From Oscillatoriales cyanobacterium (GTDB lineage Bacteria > Cyanobacteriota > Cyanobacteriia > Cyanobacteriales > Microcoleaceae), in contig RDXH01000007.1 of assembly GCA_004292745.1 (NCBI GenBank), positions 1-62,233 of the forward strand: a stretch of 62,233 nt of DNA, read 5' to 3'. A model generated the notes under the pieces. It was given only the letters and a program-made list of their open reading frames with translations. It made no database searches and was not told the origin of the DNA. A program made the translations under genes and the position numbers. Numbering within the stretch: position 1 is the first letter of the stretch; each line of letters begins with the position of its first letter. Below are positions 20,801 through 29,011 of the stretch, one piece after another.

Positions 20801-20977
20801 AAAAAGGTATCTGATGCTGCTCATGAATGTTCCGACGATAAAATTTTTAAGTTGATTGATGAAATACCAAGAGAATTTGATTCATCCGCAAAAATCTTAA
20901 GGGCTTTAGCTCATGATTTCCTATTTGATGATATTATAGAATTAGGAGCATCGGCCGTTAAAGACCATCAATGTTAA
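17873..20977 (+). CDS. Ethylene-receptor-like / cyanobacteriochrome hybrid histidine kinase
   Basis: 1034 residues. Domains: three membrane helices of the ethylene-receptor type (about 35-125) with Cys84 and His88 in LCGTGH, the pair that binds copper in plant ETR1; a coiled coil; a PAS domain (about 200-320); a GAF domain (about 340-495); HisKA with His535 in SHELRTPLN; HATPase_c; a C-terminal receiver (MDMQMPVMNGYEA) and a short tail. The GAF carries CHRNLL with Cys431, the usual bilin-binding Cys-His pair, plus DNCF at 401-404, the DXCF motif of dual-cysteine cyanobacteriochromes. The layout resembles the Synechocystis SynEtr1/UirS photoreceptor (Slr1212) with an added receiver. Ethylene binding and blue/violet light sensing are therefore expected from the family, not shown. 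The start may instead be the next ATG at residue 10. It overlaps the downstream REC-cyclase by 7 bp. Confidence 0.9.
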   Translation: MYYLPIANIMLELVKNIFSPTQYMPHGHCYLWQTPLVWLHVTGDFLIGLAYFSIPLMLIYFVLKRRDVPFLGIFTLFGAFIILCGTGHFLDIWTLWHPAYWLSGLEKALTAMVSCYTAGQMVTLLPQFLSLRTPQELEEINRKLEAEILVKKQARLELRRAYDDLEIKVQERTSQLIETNKCLEREIGERQQAELKLRSVTERLQYLLATTPAVIFSCQLGGNYDVTFVSENIFLMIGYEAQEFINCSLNWYTLIHPEDRENVSNLFAQILEKESISYEYRELHKDGSYRWIYDEVKLVKDAAGLPIECVGYAVDITARKQAEITLQQQLKRERLVNSIQERIRSSLNLEEVLTMAVEEVRDFLATDRTVIYRFNPDWSGFIAVESVAESTMPILGIDINDNCFREHYVSVYQEGHIRAIDNIDTAGISECHRNLLSQFEIKANLVVPILQGEKLWGLLIAHHCRNQRHWNSSEIESLQQISVQLAIAIQQSILFEQAKTEIHERKVAELALQKAVLAADRANRAKSEFLSSMSHELRTPLNAILGFSQVMVRDSSLNNQHQQHLQIINRAGEHLLSLINDILEMSKIEAGRSQLNESSFNLIRLLETLEEMFRLKAKSKKLLLNFEVAEGVPDFVKGDDGKLRQVLINLIGNAIKFTDTGSVTLRVKNQVEKSVSVETAEFRLPKSTIITADTGSQNSAVSEFDAVDVNYIPPVSLRVNFEIEDTGAGIDPEEMNKLFQPFEQTKTGYKSQEGTGLGLPISRNFVQMMGGDISVISIPGLGSKFSFDIEFRIADPSDVKMLQPQKQVISLAPDQPEYRILVVDDRPDNCLVIVRLLSPLGIIVREARNGQEAIAIWEEWQPHLIWMDMQMPVMNGYEATRLIKAHPLGKKTVIVALTASAFEEERKTILAAGCDDFIRKPFQANVLFSIMEELLGIKYIYEEPVEETIENETTSSVAASNQSVESQLSKMPLDWLKKVSDAAHECSDDKIFKLIDEIPREFDSSAKILRALAHDFLFDDIIELGASAVKDHQC

Positions 20978-22161
20978 GATTTTATATGAAAAATAAACAA
21001 GTTTTCTATCTTATGGAAAGCAATCCTGAGCCTACAATTCCAGCCACCATTCTCGTAGTTGACGATACGCCACATAACGTGCGACTATTATCCACAATCC
21101 TCACGGGACAAGGATATCAGGTTCGTAAAGCGCTAAATGGGCAAAGGGCGCTCGCTACAGTGCAAGAGTTTCCACCACATCTAATTTTGCTGGACGTGAT
21201 GATGCCAGAAATGAATGGGTATGAGGTGTGTGAACATTTGAAATCTTCACCCACTACCAGTTCCATTCCAGTGATTTTTTTAAGCGCCTTAGATGACGCT
21301 TCAGATAAGGTGAAAGCCTTTGATGTGGGAGCAGTTGACTATATTACGAAACCTTTTCAAGAGAAAGAAGTGTTGGCACGAGTGGCAAATCAGTTAACAA
21401 TTCAAAGTCAAAAACAACTACTGCAAGAACAAACGAACCAATTAGAAGAACTTGTCGGACGTTTGGAAGACGAAATTAAAGAGCGACGGCTAACTGAGAC
21501 AGCTTTACGCCTCGCTCAAAACAAGTCAGATAATTTATTGTTAAACATTTTACCAGCAGCGATTGTTGAAGCTTTGACAAAAGGGGAGAATACTAATGCT
21601 GAGAGATTTGACTCAGCAACAGTTTTATTTGCCGATATTGTAAATTTTACTTCTCTTGCTTCCAGAATATCACCTCTAGAATTAGTGAAGTTCCTCAACC
21701 AGATTTTTTCAAAGTTTGATGAATTAACTCAGAAACATGGTTTGGAGAAAATTAAAACGAATGGGGATGCTTATATGGTAGCGGGGGGGTTGCCGGTGCC
21801 GAGGCCCGATCATGCAGAAGCGATCGCGAATATGGCCTTGGATATGCAGGAAGCGATCGCTGATTTTAAAACAGATAAGGGGGAACCTTTTCAAATTAGG
21901 ATCGGCATCAATACAGGGCCTGTAGTTGCTGGAGTCATTGGTACTAAAAAATTTAGCTATGACTTGTGGGGAGATACTGTGAATGTTGCTTCTAGGATGG
22001 AATCTCAAGGATTACCAGGGTTTATTCAAGTTACTACTGCTGTTTACGATCAGTTGAAAAATAACTATGTATTTGAGGAAAGAGGTTCGATATCGGTAAA
22101 AGGTAAAGGAGAGACGATCGCCTATTTACTAACAGGGAAAAAAGATGATTCGGTTCCTTAA
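20971..22161 (+). CDS. Receiver-domain adenylate cyclase (class III)
   Basis: 396 residues: a receiver domain (about 25-150; phospho-acceptor Asp in LILLDVMMPEMNGYEV), a coiled-coil/signalling helix (about 150-205) and a class III nucleotide cyclase catalytic domain (about 210-385). Metal-binding Asp residues sit in LFADIVNFT and KTNGDAYM. The Lys in EKIKTNGD and Asp in YDLWGDTVN are the usual ATP-selecting pair, so the product should be cAMP. The gene overlaps the photoreceptor kinase by 7 bp, so it is a strong candidate for the output of that kinase. Internal starts at 20986 or 21013 are possible. It overlaps the convergent recombinase gene by 4 bp. Confidence 0.88.
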   Translation: MLRFYMKNKQVFYLMESNPEPTIPATILVVDDTPHNVRLLSTILTGQGYQVRKALNGQRALATVQEFPPHLILLDVMMPEMNGYEVCEHLKSSPTTSSIPVIFLSALDDASDKVKAFDVGAVDYITKPFQEKEVLARVANQLTIQSQKQLLQEQTNQLEELVGRLEDEIKERRLTETALRLAQNKSDNLLLNILPAAIVEALTKGENTNAERFDSATVLFADIVNFTSLASRISPLELVKFLNQIFSKFDELTQKHGLEKIKTNGDAYMVAGGLPVPRPDHAEAIANMALDMQEAIADFKTDKGEPFQIRIGINTGPVVAGVIGTKKFSYDLWGDTVNVASRMESQGLPGFIQVTTAVYDQLKNNYVFEERGSISVKGKGETIAYLLTGKKDDSVP

Positions 22162-23438
22162 AAAATGAAAATTATTTGCAGTTCCCAATTTGTATTTTCC
22201 CGGACTATCTCAATGCGATCGATAAATTCTCGAAAATAAAACCTCCGTTCCGATTCAGACAAGTCGAGCCAAAATTCGGGAATAGAAACAGTTTGAGCAG
22301 TTTCTCGCAAATTCACAGGCGGTAGTTGCGCCAATTTGCTTTGCAAATCTGCCATTTCGGTGCGGATTTTGTAGGCTCTCAATTCGGCCGTTTCTGTGTC
22401 TAAAATGCCATTTTCTATCAGGGTTGCTAGTTGATTAATGATTTGTTCTTTAAATTCGATCGCCCTGCTAATTCCTGCTTTTATTCCATTCATATCCGGC
22501 ATCTGTAACCCTGCTACAGCAGCGGGCAAATTCTGACAAATTCCGCTGATGGTAGATTGCAATACTTCATCGTAGGAAAGGCCGCTACATTTAGCCGGCC
22601 GACAACAGTTAATCGGCCGCAAATAAAGGTATTCTCGGTCTTTGCGGTAGGATGTAACTTTTGCTACTGTCATGGGCGATCGACATTCCGCACAAATCGC
22701 TAAACCAGCAAGGGAACGCGGGGCGCTGGCGCTGCGGGGAGAAAGGCGGCGATTGCGGCGCAGCAACCTGTCTATTTGAGCAGCTTCTTCTCTGGAAATA
22801 ATCGGGACATGGGTATTAGAAATTACTTGGCCATTTTGATATTCTAAATCCCCTCTGTAGGCGGGATTTGTCAGCCAGCGACGGCCTGTGCTGACAGAGA
22901 TTTTTTTGTTGTATTTCTTGGCTAAATAGCGCACGGAACCTCGCAAGGAACCGTAGATTAAAAAGTGTTCAAAAAAGTCTTTGACGGTGGGGGCGGTGCT
23001 TTTATCGATGGTGTAGCGCTCTTTGCTGCGCCGATAGCCGTAGGGAGCTTTACCCGGTGGAATCTTGGCTTTGATTCGGTTGCGGGCGTGTCCTTTGCGA
23101 ATGCTGCGGCTGTGTTGGCTGCGCTGGATTTCTGCTAGGAGTTTGAGCAAGTTGGCTCTGTTTTCTGTTTGTTTTTCGTCTGTGACAATTAGTTGGATGC
23201 CGAGGTTTTCCAGTTGTTCTAGGCTGGTGCAAACTTGCTGCACTGTGTCGCCTAGTTCTTCAAACCGCTGAATTAACAGGTATTTGACTGGTTCTGTGGC
23301 GCAGTCTTTTAGGAGTTGTTGCAGTTGCTCTCGCCCTCCTAAGTCTTGATAAGTGCGATCGACTTCTTGACCCCAAAATTCTGCCGTCGGTGCTGTTTCT
23401 AGGAGAGGTTCGGTATAAGAGTAGGCGATGATTTTCAT
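22158..23438 (-). CDS. Serine-recombinase-family protein, probably chromosomal
   Basis: 426 residues: an N-terminal resolvase-like domain (about 1-125), a recombinase domain (about 130-230; GKAPYGYRR, then RWLTNPAYRGDLEY) and a zinc-ribbon-like Cys cluster (AICAECRSP, then NCCRPAKCSG; about 250-300) followed by a coiled coil, as in large serine recombinases. However, the catalytic N-terminus reads AYSYTEP where active enzymes have the Y-x-R-V-S pattern, so the key Arg is missing and activity is doubtful. As far as I recall, close homologues are found as single chromosomal genes in many cyanobacteria. No attachment sites or mobile-element borders are visible beside it. It may be a domesticated recombinase. 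The VOC gene lies 3 bp upstream and is likely co-transcribed. Confidence 0.75.
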   Translation of the reverse strand: MKIIAYSYTEPLLETAPTAEFWGQEVDRTYQDLGGREQLQQLLKDCATEPVKYLLIQRFEELGDTVQQVCTSLEQLENLGIQLIVTDEKQTENRANLLKLLAEIQRSQHSRSIRKGHARNRIKAKIPPGKAPYGYRRSKERYTIDKSTAPTVKDFFEHFLIYGSLRGSVRYLAKKYNKKISVSTGRRWLTNPAYRGDLEYQNGQVISNTHVPIISREEAAQIDRLLRRNRRLSPRSASAPRSLAGLAICAECRSPMTVAKVTSYRKDREYLYLRPINCCRPAKCSGLSYDEVLQSTISGICQNLPAAVAGLQMPDMNGIKAGISRAIEFKEQIINQLATLIENGILDTETAELRAYKIRTEMADLQSKLAQLPPVNLRETAQTVSIPEFWLDLSESERRFYFREFIDRIEIVRENTNWELQIIFIF

Positions 23439-23441
23439 CTG

Positions 23442-23801
23442 TTACTGGCTGAGTTCGATGATATTACCGTCGGGATCTTGGGTAAATAAGGCCGATCGAC
23501 CTGACGCGCTCATTTGTACCGGGCAATTGTGAGCGATTAATTGTTGTTTAGCTAGTTCTAAGTTAGCCACAGAAAATGCTAGATGTTGGTTGCGTCCTAA
23601 TTTTTCACGATCTACGGTATTTGGTATAATTTTTTCTGCTACAATTAGGTGGATTTGGAAGTTGCCTACTTGATACCATATACCGGGAAACTTTAATTGT
23701 CTATCAATTTTTTGCAGTCCTAATACGGTGCTATAAAAGTGTTGTGATTTTTCGAGATTGGAAATTAGTAGGGCGCTGTGGAGGGGTTGGGTAATTTGCA
23801 T
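23442..23801 (-). CDS. VOC (glyoxalase/bleomycin-resistance) family protein
   Basis: 119 residues with the beta-alpha-beta-beta-beta pair of the vicinal oxygen chelate fold: His7 region (QPLHSALLISNLEKSQHFYS), then YQVGNFQIHLIV, NQHLAFSV, and the C-terminal DPDGNIIELSQ with the usual metal-binding Glu. The family includes glyoxalases, dioxygenases and resistance proteins; substrate cannot be assigned. It is a short single-domain member that would act as a dimer. It ends 3 bp before the recombinase-family gene. Confidence 0.85.
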   Translation of the reverse strand: MQITQPLHSALLISNLEKSQHFYSTVLGLQKIDRQLKFPGIWYQVGNFQIHLIVAEKIIPNTVDREKLGRNQHLAFSVANLELAKQQLIAHNCPVQMSASGRSALFTQDPDGNIIELSQ

Positions 23802-24168
23802 TTTTGTTAAAGTATTTATTTTGCGTTTATATAAAAATATGAGCCACAGATTTATGATAACATAATCTGTTACTTTGAGTAAAGACCGAGGTAAAAAATC
23901 AATGTTAGGTAATGCCTTAATATTAATTTATTTTTTAAAGAACGAACCACTGACTAGAATTTATTTGCTAGTATTGAAGCAACAGGGAAATATTGTGCAT
24001 AATTGACGATGGATCGCCTACGAGACAGCAGCTTGAGACGAAAGATCGGGATTTGGGGGCGCAGAATGTCAGAAGCAACCGGATTTACCGATCGCATCGT
24101 GTAACCTCTAATAATTTACAGCTAGCGATTGAAACAATTTTTCGCTCCCAAATTGGGGAGTATAAATT
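23802..24168. other. Divergent intergenic region
   Basis: This 367-bp gap separates the VOC gene from the cyclase operon and should hold both promoters. It is AT-rich for its first half. An ATTGAAAC at about 24128 resembles a CRISPR repeat end but stands alone. No gene is evident. Confidence 0.4.
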
Positions 24169-25404
24169 ATGACAACCCAGATTAATTTAGCACAATCTAC
24201 ATCTCCTGAAGAACTCAAGACTCAGCTACAGCATTTGATGGAGAAACTTGAAGAAGTCGAAGATGAAAAAAATAGCTATGAAACTTTAGTAGAAATTATC
24301 ACGGAGCATTCCACGGATTTGGAAAACCAAATCCGTCATAATAATCGAGAGATGCAGACTTATATCGAGCAGGTAAAAAAGGTGATAGATGCAGCTATCG
24401 CTGTGAAAAACAACTGCTTTGAACCTCAGATATTGTCCGATGTCGCAGCGCGTAGTGATACGCTGGGAGAACTGGCACAGGTTTTCTCCCATATGGTGCA
24501 AACGGTGAAAGCGCGGGAACAGGAATTAGAGAAACTTTTGCAGGCTTACGGACGTTTTGTTCCCGATGAATTTCTCCAATTTCTGGGAAAGCAGAGTATT
24601 GTGGATTTCCAGCTTGGAGATCACGTCAGTAAAGAGATGGCTATCATGTTTTCTGATATCCGTTCGTTCACCACCATGGCCGAGCAAATGACTGCTCAAC
24701 AAAACTTTAACTTTATCAATAGCTATTTACAGCGAATTAGTCCCGGAATTCGGAATCACAATGGTTTTATTGTCAAGTATATGGGAGATGGAGTGATGGC
24801 AGTTTTTCCCGAAGGGGTTGATGATGCCATTCAGGCGGGAATTGTGAAGTTAGAGGAGTTGCAAAAATATAATCAAAGCCGTAAAATCAATGGAGAGATT
24901 CCGGTGAATATTGGCATTGGTATCCATGTTGGTGATACGATGGTGGGGATTATTGGAGAAGCAAATCGGATGCAAGCCGATGCCCTGTCCGATCCTGTGA
25001 ATATCACGGCTCGTCTGGAAGGTTTGACTAAGTATTATGGCGTATCTTTATTAATTTCAGGAGATGTGGTACAACGTTTGAGTCAACCGTCCAAGTATCA
25101 TATTCGCTTTTTGGATCGGGCGATTGTGAAAGGTAGACAAGAAGCGATTACTGTTTGTGAGGTGTTAGATGTTGAAGTAGAACCAGTGCGATCGCTCAAA
25201 ATTCTAACTTTGCCTATTTTTGAGGATGGACTAGAACAATATTGTCAGGGAAACTTTGCTAATGCCAAAGTTTGTTTTGAAAAAATTGTGGCGTTAAATC
25301 CCGATGACAAACCCAGTCAAATTTATCTAGAACGCATCCAAGCACTTTTAGAAAATAGTATTCCGGCTAACTGGAATGGCGTGTGGAAATTTACCCAGAA
25401 GTGA
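24169..25404 (+). CDS. Coiled-coil class III adenylate cyclase
   Basis: 411 residues. A long N-terminal coiled coil (about 10-130, possibly HAMP-like) leads to a cyclase domain (about 155-340). Metal Asp residues lie in IMFSDIRSFT and KYMGDGVMAVF; the Lys of KYMGDG and the Asp of DALSDPVNI fit an ATP-specific enzyme. A C-terminal TPR-like segment (about 355-400; FANAKVCFEKIVALNPDDKP) follows. There is no receiver or transmembrane segment, so control probably comes through the coiled coil or partner proteins. The two genes downstream encode Slr1658- and Slr1659-like regulators, suggesting a partner-switch input to, or alongside, cAMP synthesis. Confidence 0.85.
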   Translation: MTTQINLAQSTSPEELKTQLQHLMEKLEEVEDEKNSYETLVEIITEHSTDLENQIRHNNREMQTYIEQVKKVIDAAIAVKNNCFEPQILSDVAARSDTLGELAQVFSHMVQTVKAREQELEKLLQAYGRFVPDEFLQFLGKQSIVDFQLGDHVSKEMAIMFSDIRSFTTMAEQMTAQQNFNFINSYLQRISPGIRNHNGFIVKYMGDGVMAVFPEGVDDAIQAGIVKLEELQKYNQSRKINGEIPVNIGIGIHVGDTMVGIIGEANRMQADALSDPVNITARLEGLTKYYGVSLLISGDVVQRLSQPSKYHIRFLDRAIVKGRQEAITVCEVLDVEVEPVRSLKILTLPIFEDGLEQYCQGNFANAKVCFEKIVALNPDDKPSQIYLERIQALLENSIPANWNGVWKFTQK

Positions 25405-25432
25405 CATAAAAAAATAATTGGAGGGAGACAAT

Positions 25433-26044
25433 ATGACATCGGGAAGGTTGGAGAAAGGGATAGAAATATTTGGAGAATTTATCGAGGAATTTCCACCGGA
25501 GCATGACTCCCTAGAACTTACATTTACTCCCAGTTCTCGCCCCATCAAGCAGCGGTGGCGAAACAATCGGATATCTGCTCATTTTGTAGCAGATTATTTG
25601 TCGAGTTTTTTACCAGTGGACGAGCAGGATTTTCGCAGCGAAAAACGAATTAAACAAAGCAAAGGAGCCGTGAGCTATATTGCTAATGAACTGTTAGAAA
25701 ATGCTATAAAATTTAGTGATGATGACTGTAGTCACAAGGTAAGGTTTGGGATTCACTTTATAGGAGAAGATGATGTAACAGCGGTAATTTATGCCACGAA
25801 TTATGTGAAGCAAGCAGCAGCTCATAAATTCCAGGAATTTATTAACGAACTGCTGATTTCTGACTCTAACGATCTCTATTTACAGCAGCTTGAAAAAAAT
25901 GCTGAAATAGAAAGTGAAACATCGGGATTAGGATTGCTGACGATGATTAATGACTATGATGCTAAGATAGGTTGGAAATTTGAGTCGATAGCCGATAGTG
26001 TCCCTATGCTCGCTATTACGACCCTCGTTCAAATTAGTGTTTAG
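25433..26044 (+). CDS. Slr1658-like ATPase-fold regulator
   Basis: About 203 residues from the ATG at 25433, chosen because GGAGGGAGAC lies just upstream; the TTG at 25418 would overlap that site. It has a GHKL/HATPase-like core: AVSYIANELLENAIKFSDDD (N-box) and SETSGLGLLTMI (G-box). It lacks a histidine phosphotransfer helix. It resembles the cyanobacterial Slr1658 group of regulators, which occur next to Slr1659-type STAS-like proteins. By analogy with anti-sigma-factor kinases it may phosphorylate or sequester its neighbour. It lies 28 bp after the cyclase gene. Confidence 0.7.
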   Translation: MTSGRLEKGIEIFGEFIEEFPPEHDSLELTFTPSSRPIKQRWRNNRISAHFVADYLSSFLPVDEQDFRSEKRIKQSKGAVSYIANELLENAIKFSDDDCSHKVRFGIHFIGEDDVTAVIYATNYVKQAAAHKFQEFINELLISDSNDLYLQQLEKNAEIESETSGLGLLTMINDYDAKIGWKFESIADSVPMLAITTLVQISV

Positions 26045-26078
26045 TATAGCCAGAATTAACTCAGGAAACCACAAAACC

Positions 26079-26432
26079 ATGGATATTCAAGAACTTAAAG
26101 GTCAAGACTACTTTATTCAATACGATCCAGAATCGATGACTGTCTGTTTCAAAGGCGAACTCAGCTTAGATGGAGCGTCAGATTATAAGCCCATAGTTGA
26201 TTTATTAGATGAGGTTGCTAGTTTAGAACCTCCTCACATTACTTTGAACCTCAAACAACTGGAGTTTCTTAACAGTTCTGGTATTAATATGCTCTCCAAG
26301 TTTGTCATTAGTGTGCGGAAAAAGAAAACGATTGAACTGTTGGTAACAGGTTCAAATGATGTTCCTTGGCAACAGAAATCTCTTAAGAATTTAGAAAAGT
26401 TGTTGCCAACCTTGAAGCTGCAATTGGAGTGA
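26079..26432 (+). CDS. Slr1659-like STAS-type regulator
   Basis: 117 residues from ATG 26079 (preceded by TCAGGAAAC). The sequence has a STAS-like alpha/beta pattern: VCFKGELSL, ITLNLKQLEFLNSSGINML and TIELLVTG. The Ser pair in LNSSGINML is at the place where anti-sigma-factor antagonists are phosphorylated. It follows the ATPase-fold gene in the same operon, so the two probably form a partner-switching pair. The link to the upstream cyclase is by context. Confidence 0.75.
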   Translation: MDIQELKGQDYFIQYDPESMTVCFKGELSLDGASDYKPIVDLLDEVASLEPPHITLNLKQLEFLNSSGINMLSKFVISVRKKKTIELLVTGSNDVPWQQKSLKNLEKLLPTLKLQLE

Positions 26433-26446
26433 TTTTTGTTAATGGT

Positions 26447-27928
26447 TTAAGTTTGTTGCACCGGCAATTCAATGATAAATTCGGTTCCCTGAGAAGGTTC
26501 TGACTCGCACCGCAGAATACCACCGTGGTTTTCTACTAAAATTTTATAGACTATCGACATTCCTAAACCGGTGCCTTTACCGATTTCTTTAGTTGTAAAA
26601 AACTGCTCGAACATTCGTTCTTTTACGTCAGCAGTCATTCCCGCTCCTGTGTCAGCAATGCGGACGATAACTCGATCGCTTCCTGCTAGCTCGGTACGGA
26701 TATAAATCTTTAATAAAGCATTTGGTCGTTCTTCTGCTGCTTCTTCCAAAGCATCGATCGCGTTGCTAATCAAATTCATAAATACTTGATTTAGTTGTCC
26801 GGCATAACACTCTACTGGAGGCAATTTTCCGTAATCTTTAACTACTTCTATATCACGACCAATTTTTTGAGAATTCAGGCGGTTCCGCAAAATTAACACG
26901 GTGTTTTCAATGCAGTCGTGCAAATCGCATTGGGTCATGTTAGTATTATCAGTCCGCGAAAAGTTCTGCATCGATTTGACTATTTCGCGGATGCGATCGG
27001 AACCCATTTGCATCGAAGACATCACTTTCGGCAAGTCTTCCACTAAAAAATCTAGCTCCATTTCTGCGATTTGATATTTTATTTCATCACAGGGATTAGG
27101 ATAGTTTTCTTGATAGAGACGCAGGAGGTGTAGCAAATCTTGAGTATAAACTTCTACATAGCTTAAGTTGCCGTAAATAAAACTAATGGGGTTATTAATT
27201 TCGTGGACAATACTAGCCATTAGTTCTCCCAGAGAAGACATTTTTTCGCTTTGCAGGAGTTGAGCTTGAGTTTCTTTGAGTTCGCACAGGGTGCGCTTGA
27301 GTTCATCGGCTTGAGATTCCGAACTAGCTCTAGCATTACAACTTTCTTGATAAAGTTCAACTTGTCTGAGATCTATTTCAAATTGTTCCATTTCGCTTTC
27401 TTCTTGATATTGACTCACCACTGCATCAAAAGCTGCGAGCAGTTCGCCGGAAGCGGAGGCTACAATGTACAATAGGTGAGGATTATCTGGCTTCAGGTCG
27501 GCATCTGGAACCTGTACTAATGCTCTTATGCGATCGATATATTGGCGCACCTGTTTATCTAAATACAGGGGCGCTTCAAAATACATTGATTTGACAACTG
27601 GCGAAGGGGGAGTTAATAAGTTGATGCTGCTGTCAGTGTAGATTAACCCACGGTGAGATTTTTCCATAAGAGCGATCGCCTCTAGCAATTGAGCCCGCAA
27701 TGTTTCTCTTTCTGCTGTTTCTAGAGAGCAAACTAACCTCATGGCAAAAAATGCCGTTTTTTGACAAAGCATTCGCTGTCGCCCACTGACGTTAATGAGA
27801 GCAGCGCTAATTTTTCTAGCGGTCATAATTTCTTCAAGATTGAAGTAGTTTTTGAATGCCACGATAGGTAATACCTCCGACTCAACTGAATGTCTGTAAC
27901 TCCTGGTCGCAGAAGATAGGGTCATCAT
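26447..27928 (-). CDS. Histidine kinase with PilJ-type N-terminal domain
   Basis: 493 residues without transmembrane helices. The N-terminal part (about 35-190) carries SGRQRMLCQKTAFFAMRL, typical of the PilJ N-terminal (type IV pilus methyl-accepting) sensor domain. Then a coiled coil, HisKA (about 225-300; MSSLGELMASIVHEINNPIS with the phospho-acceptor His) and HATPase_c (about 370-490; NAIDALEEA, then DTGAGM and GKGTGLGMSIV). The kinase core is of the same type as the large kinases at 53390-62233. It has no receiver domain. It converges on the Slr1659-like gene with a 14-bp gap. The N-terminal start is uncertain; later ATGs such as the one at residue 35 are possible. Confidence 0.85.
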   Translation of the reverse strand: MMTLSSATRSYRHSVESEVLPIVAFKNYFNLEEIMTARKISAALINVSGRQRMLCQKTAFFAMRLVCSLETAERETLRAQLLEAIALMEKSHRGLIYTDSSINLLTPPSPVVKSMYFEAPLYLDKQVRQYIDRIRALVQVPDADLKPDNPHLLYIVASASGELLAAFDAVVSQYQEESEMEQFEIDLRQVELYQESCNARASSESQADELKRTLCELKETQAQLLQSEKMSSLGELMASIVHEINNPISFIYGNLSYVEVYTQDLLHLLRLYQENYPNPCDEIKYQIAEMELDFLVEDLPKVMSSMQMGSDRIREIVKSMQNFSRTDNTNMTQCDLHDCIENTVLILRNRLNSQKIGRDIEVVKDYGKLPPVECYAGQLNQVFMNLISNAIDALEEAAEERPNALLKIYIRTELAGSDRVIVRIADTGAGMTADVKERMFEQFFTTKEIGKGTGLGMSIVYKILVENHGGILRCESEPSQGTEFIIELPVQQT

Positions 27929-28038
27929 AAAAAATGTTTTCAGTATACTGTCAAAAATATAGTCCCTTGGTGGCTAGTTAAGTAGTATCATTAGTCACAG
28001 TTTGTCAGTCTGTATGATAATCTATGGTTAGATACAAT

Positions 28039-28854
28039 CTAGGTCAATTGACCCAAAAATTTCCCAATCAGATTTGCCATCATTTCAGGTTGAGTTTGGG
28101 GCAACCCATGAGTTCCGTTGGGAATAATAGCTAATTCTGCTTTGGGTATTTCCTTGGCGTAGGTTTCAGAATGCCACAGAGGAATTGTTTCGTCGTTATC
28201 TCCGGTAATTACTAAAGTGGGAATTTGCAATTTGTGAATGTCTTTTTCCACAGTATCAATGGCGTCTTCGGGGCGCATCCGACTCATTAAAAAAGAGCGA
28301 GCTACGGGTTGAGACATTAACTCCCGCCGCCAACCCAATATTTGCTGTAATTCGTTACTTTTTCCGGCTAAATTAGCAAAAGGTTTTGCCAATTGTAGAG
28401 TCCAATCAACTATGGGAGTTTGCCACAGCAGGGGCTGCAAAGCATCATATTGACCGCAAAAACTGTCGTCTCGAATTCCAGCAGGCGCTGCTAACACTAA
28501 ACTGCTGACGGAATTTTTGTATTCTAGAGCATAGGCAGCAGCAACCCAACCGCCAAAAGAATGTCCGATAATACAGCAGGGATCTAGATTGAGCTGTTCT
28601 ACAACTTGTCGCACAAAAACAACCTCTACGGAAACATCGTAACAGATTTCAGGTTTGCTAGATTCTCCAAAACCCAACAAATCTAAACTAATGCAGCGAA
28701 ACTGAGATTGCAATAATTCAATGAGTGGGAGCCAGCAAGTCTTTTCTCCAAAGAAACCGTGCAGCATTAATAACGGTTGCCCGCGCCCGATGTCGAGGTA
28801 AGTGGCTTGTTGGGTGTTGCCATTGACAAATGTAGTTAAAGTGTGCCTCTGCAT
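28039..28854 (-). CDS. Alpha/beta hydrolase
   Basis: About 271 residues from ATG 28854 (MQRHTLTTFVNG); the upstream ATG at 28908 would add 18 unlikely residues. Classic fold: LLMLHGFFGEKTCW (oxyanion HG), nucleophile Ser in GHSFGGWVA, acid Asp in VITGDNDETIP and His in NGTHGLPQ. It is a soluble single-domain enzyme near the usual family length. Esterase, lipase or C-C hydrolase activity cannot be told apart. It stands alone. Confidence 0.88.
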   Translation of the reverse strand: MQRHTLTTFVNGNTQQATYLDIGRGQPLLMLHGFFGEKTCWLPLIELLQSQFRCISLDLLGFGESSKPEICYDVSVEVVFVRQVVEQLNLDPCCIIGHSFGGWVAAAYALEYKNSVSSLVLAAPAGIRDDSFCGQYDALQPLLWQTPIVDWTLQLAKPFANLAGKSNELQQILGWRRELMSQPVARSFLMSRMRPEDAIDTVEKDIHKLQIPTLVITGDNDETIPLWHSETYAKEIPKAELAIIPNGTHGLPQTQPEMMANLIGKFLGQLT

Positions 28855-29011
28855 TGTTGTTGAGTCCTGGTACTGGAGGAATGTTTGTAAACTATTGTTA
28901 CCATACAAGCATCCAAAGGTTAAACTTCATTACGGAGTGGAAAATCTCAAAACTATTGTGATAGTCTCTATTATGATTTTAAATACTGCAAACATAAAGC
29001 AGGAGAACACT

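Noticed and set aside
22158-23438. Integrase of a mobile island
   Set aside because: No tRNA, direct repeats or cargo borders are visible and the catalytic motif is altered; chromosomal location is more likely.
24110-24140. CRISPR-like ATTGAAAC
   Set aside because: Single occurrence, no repeated units or spacers around it.
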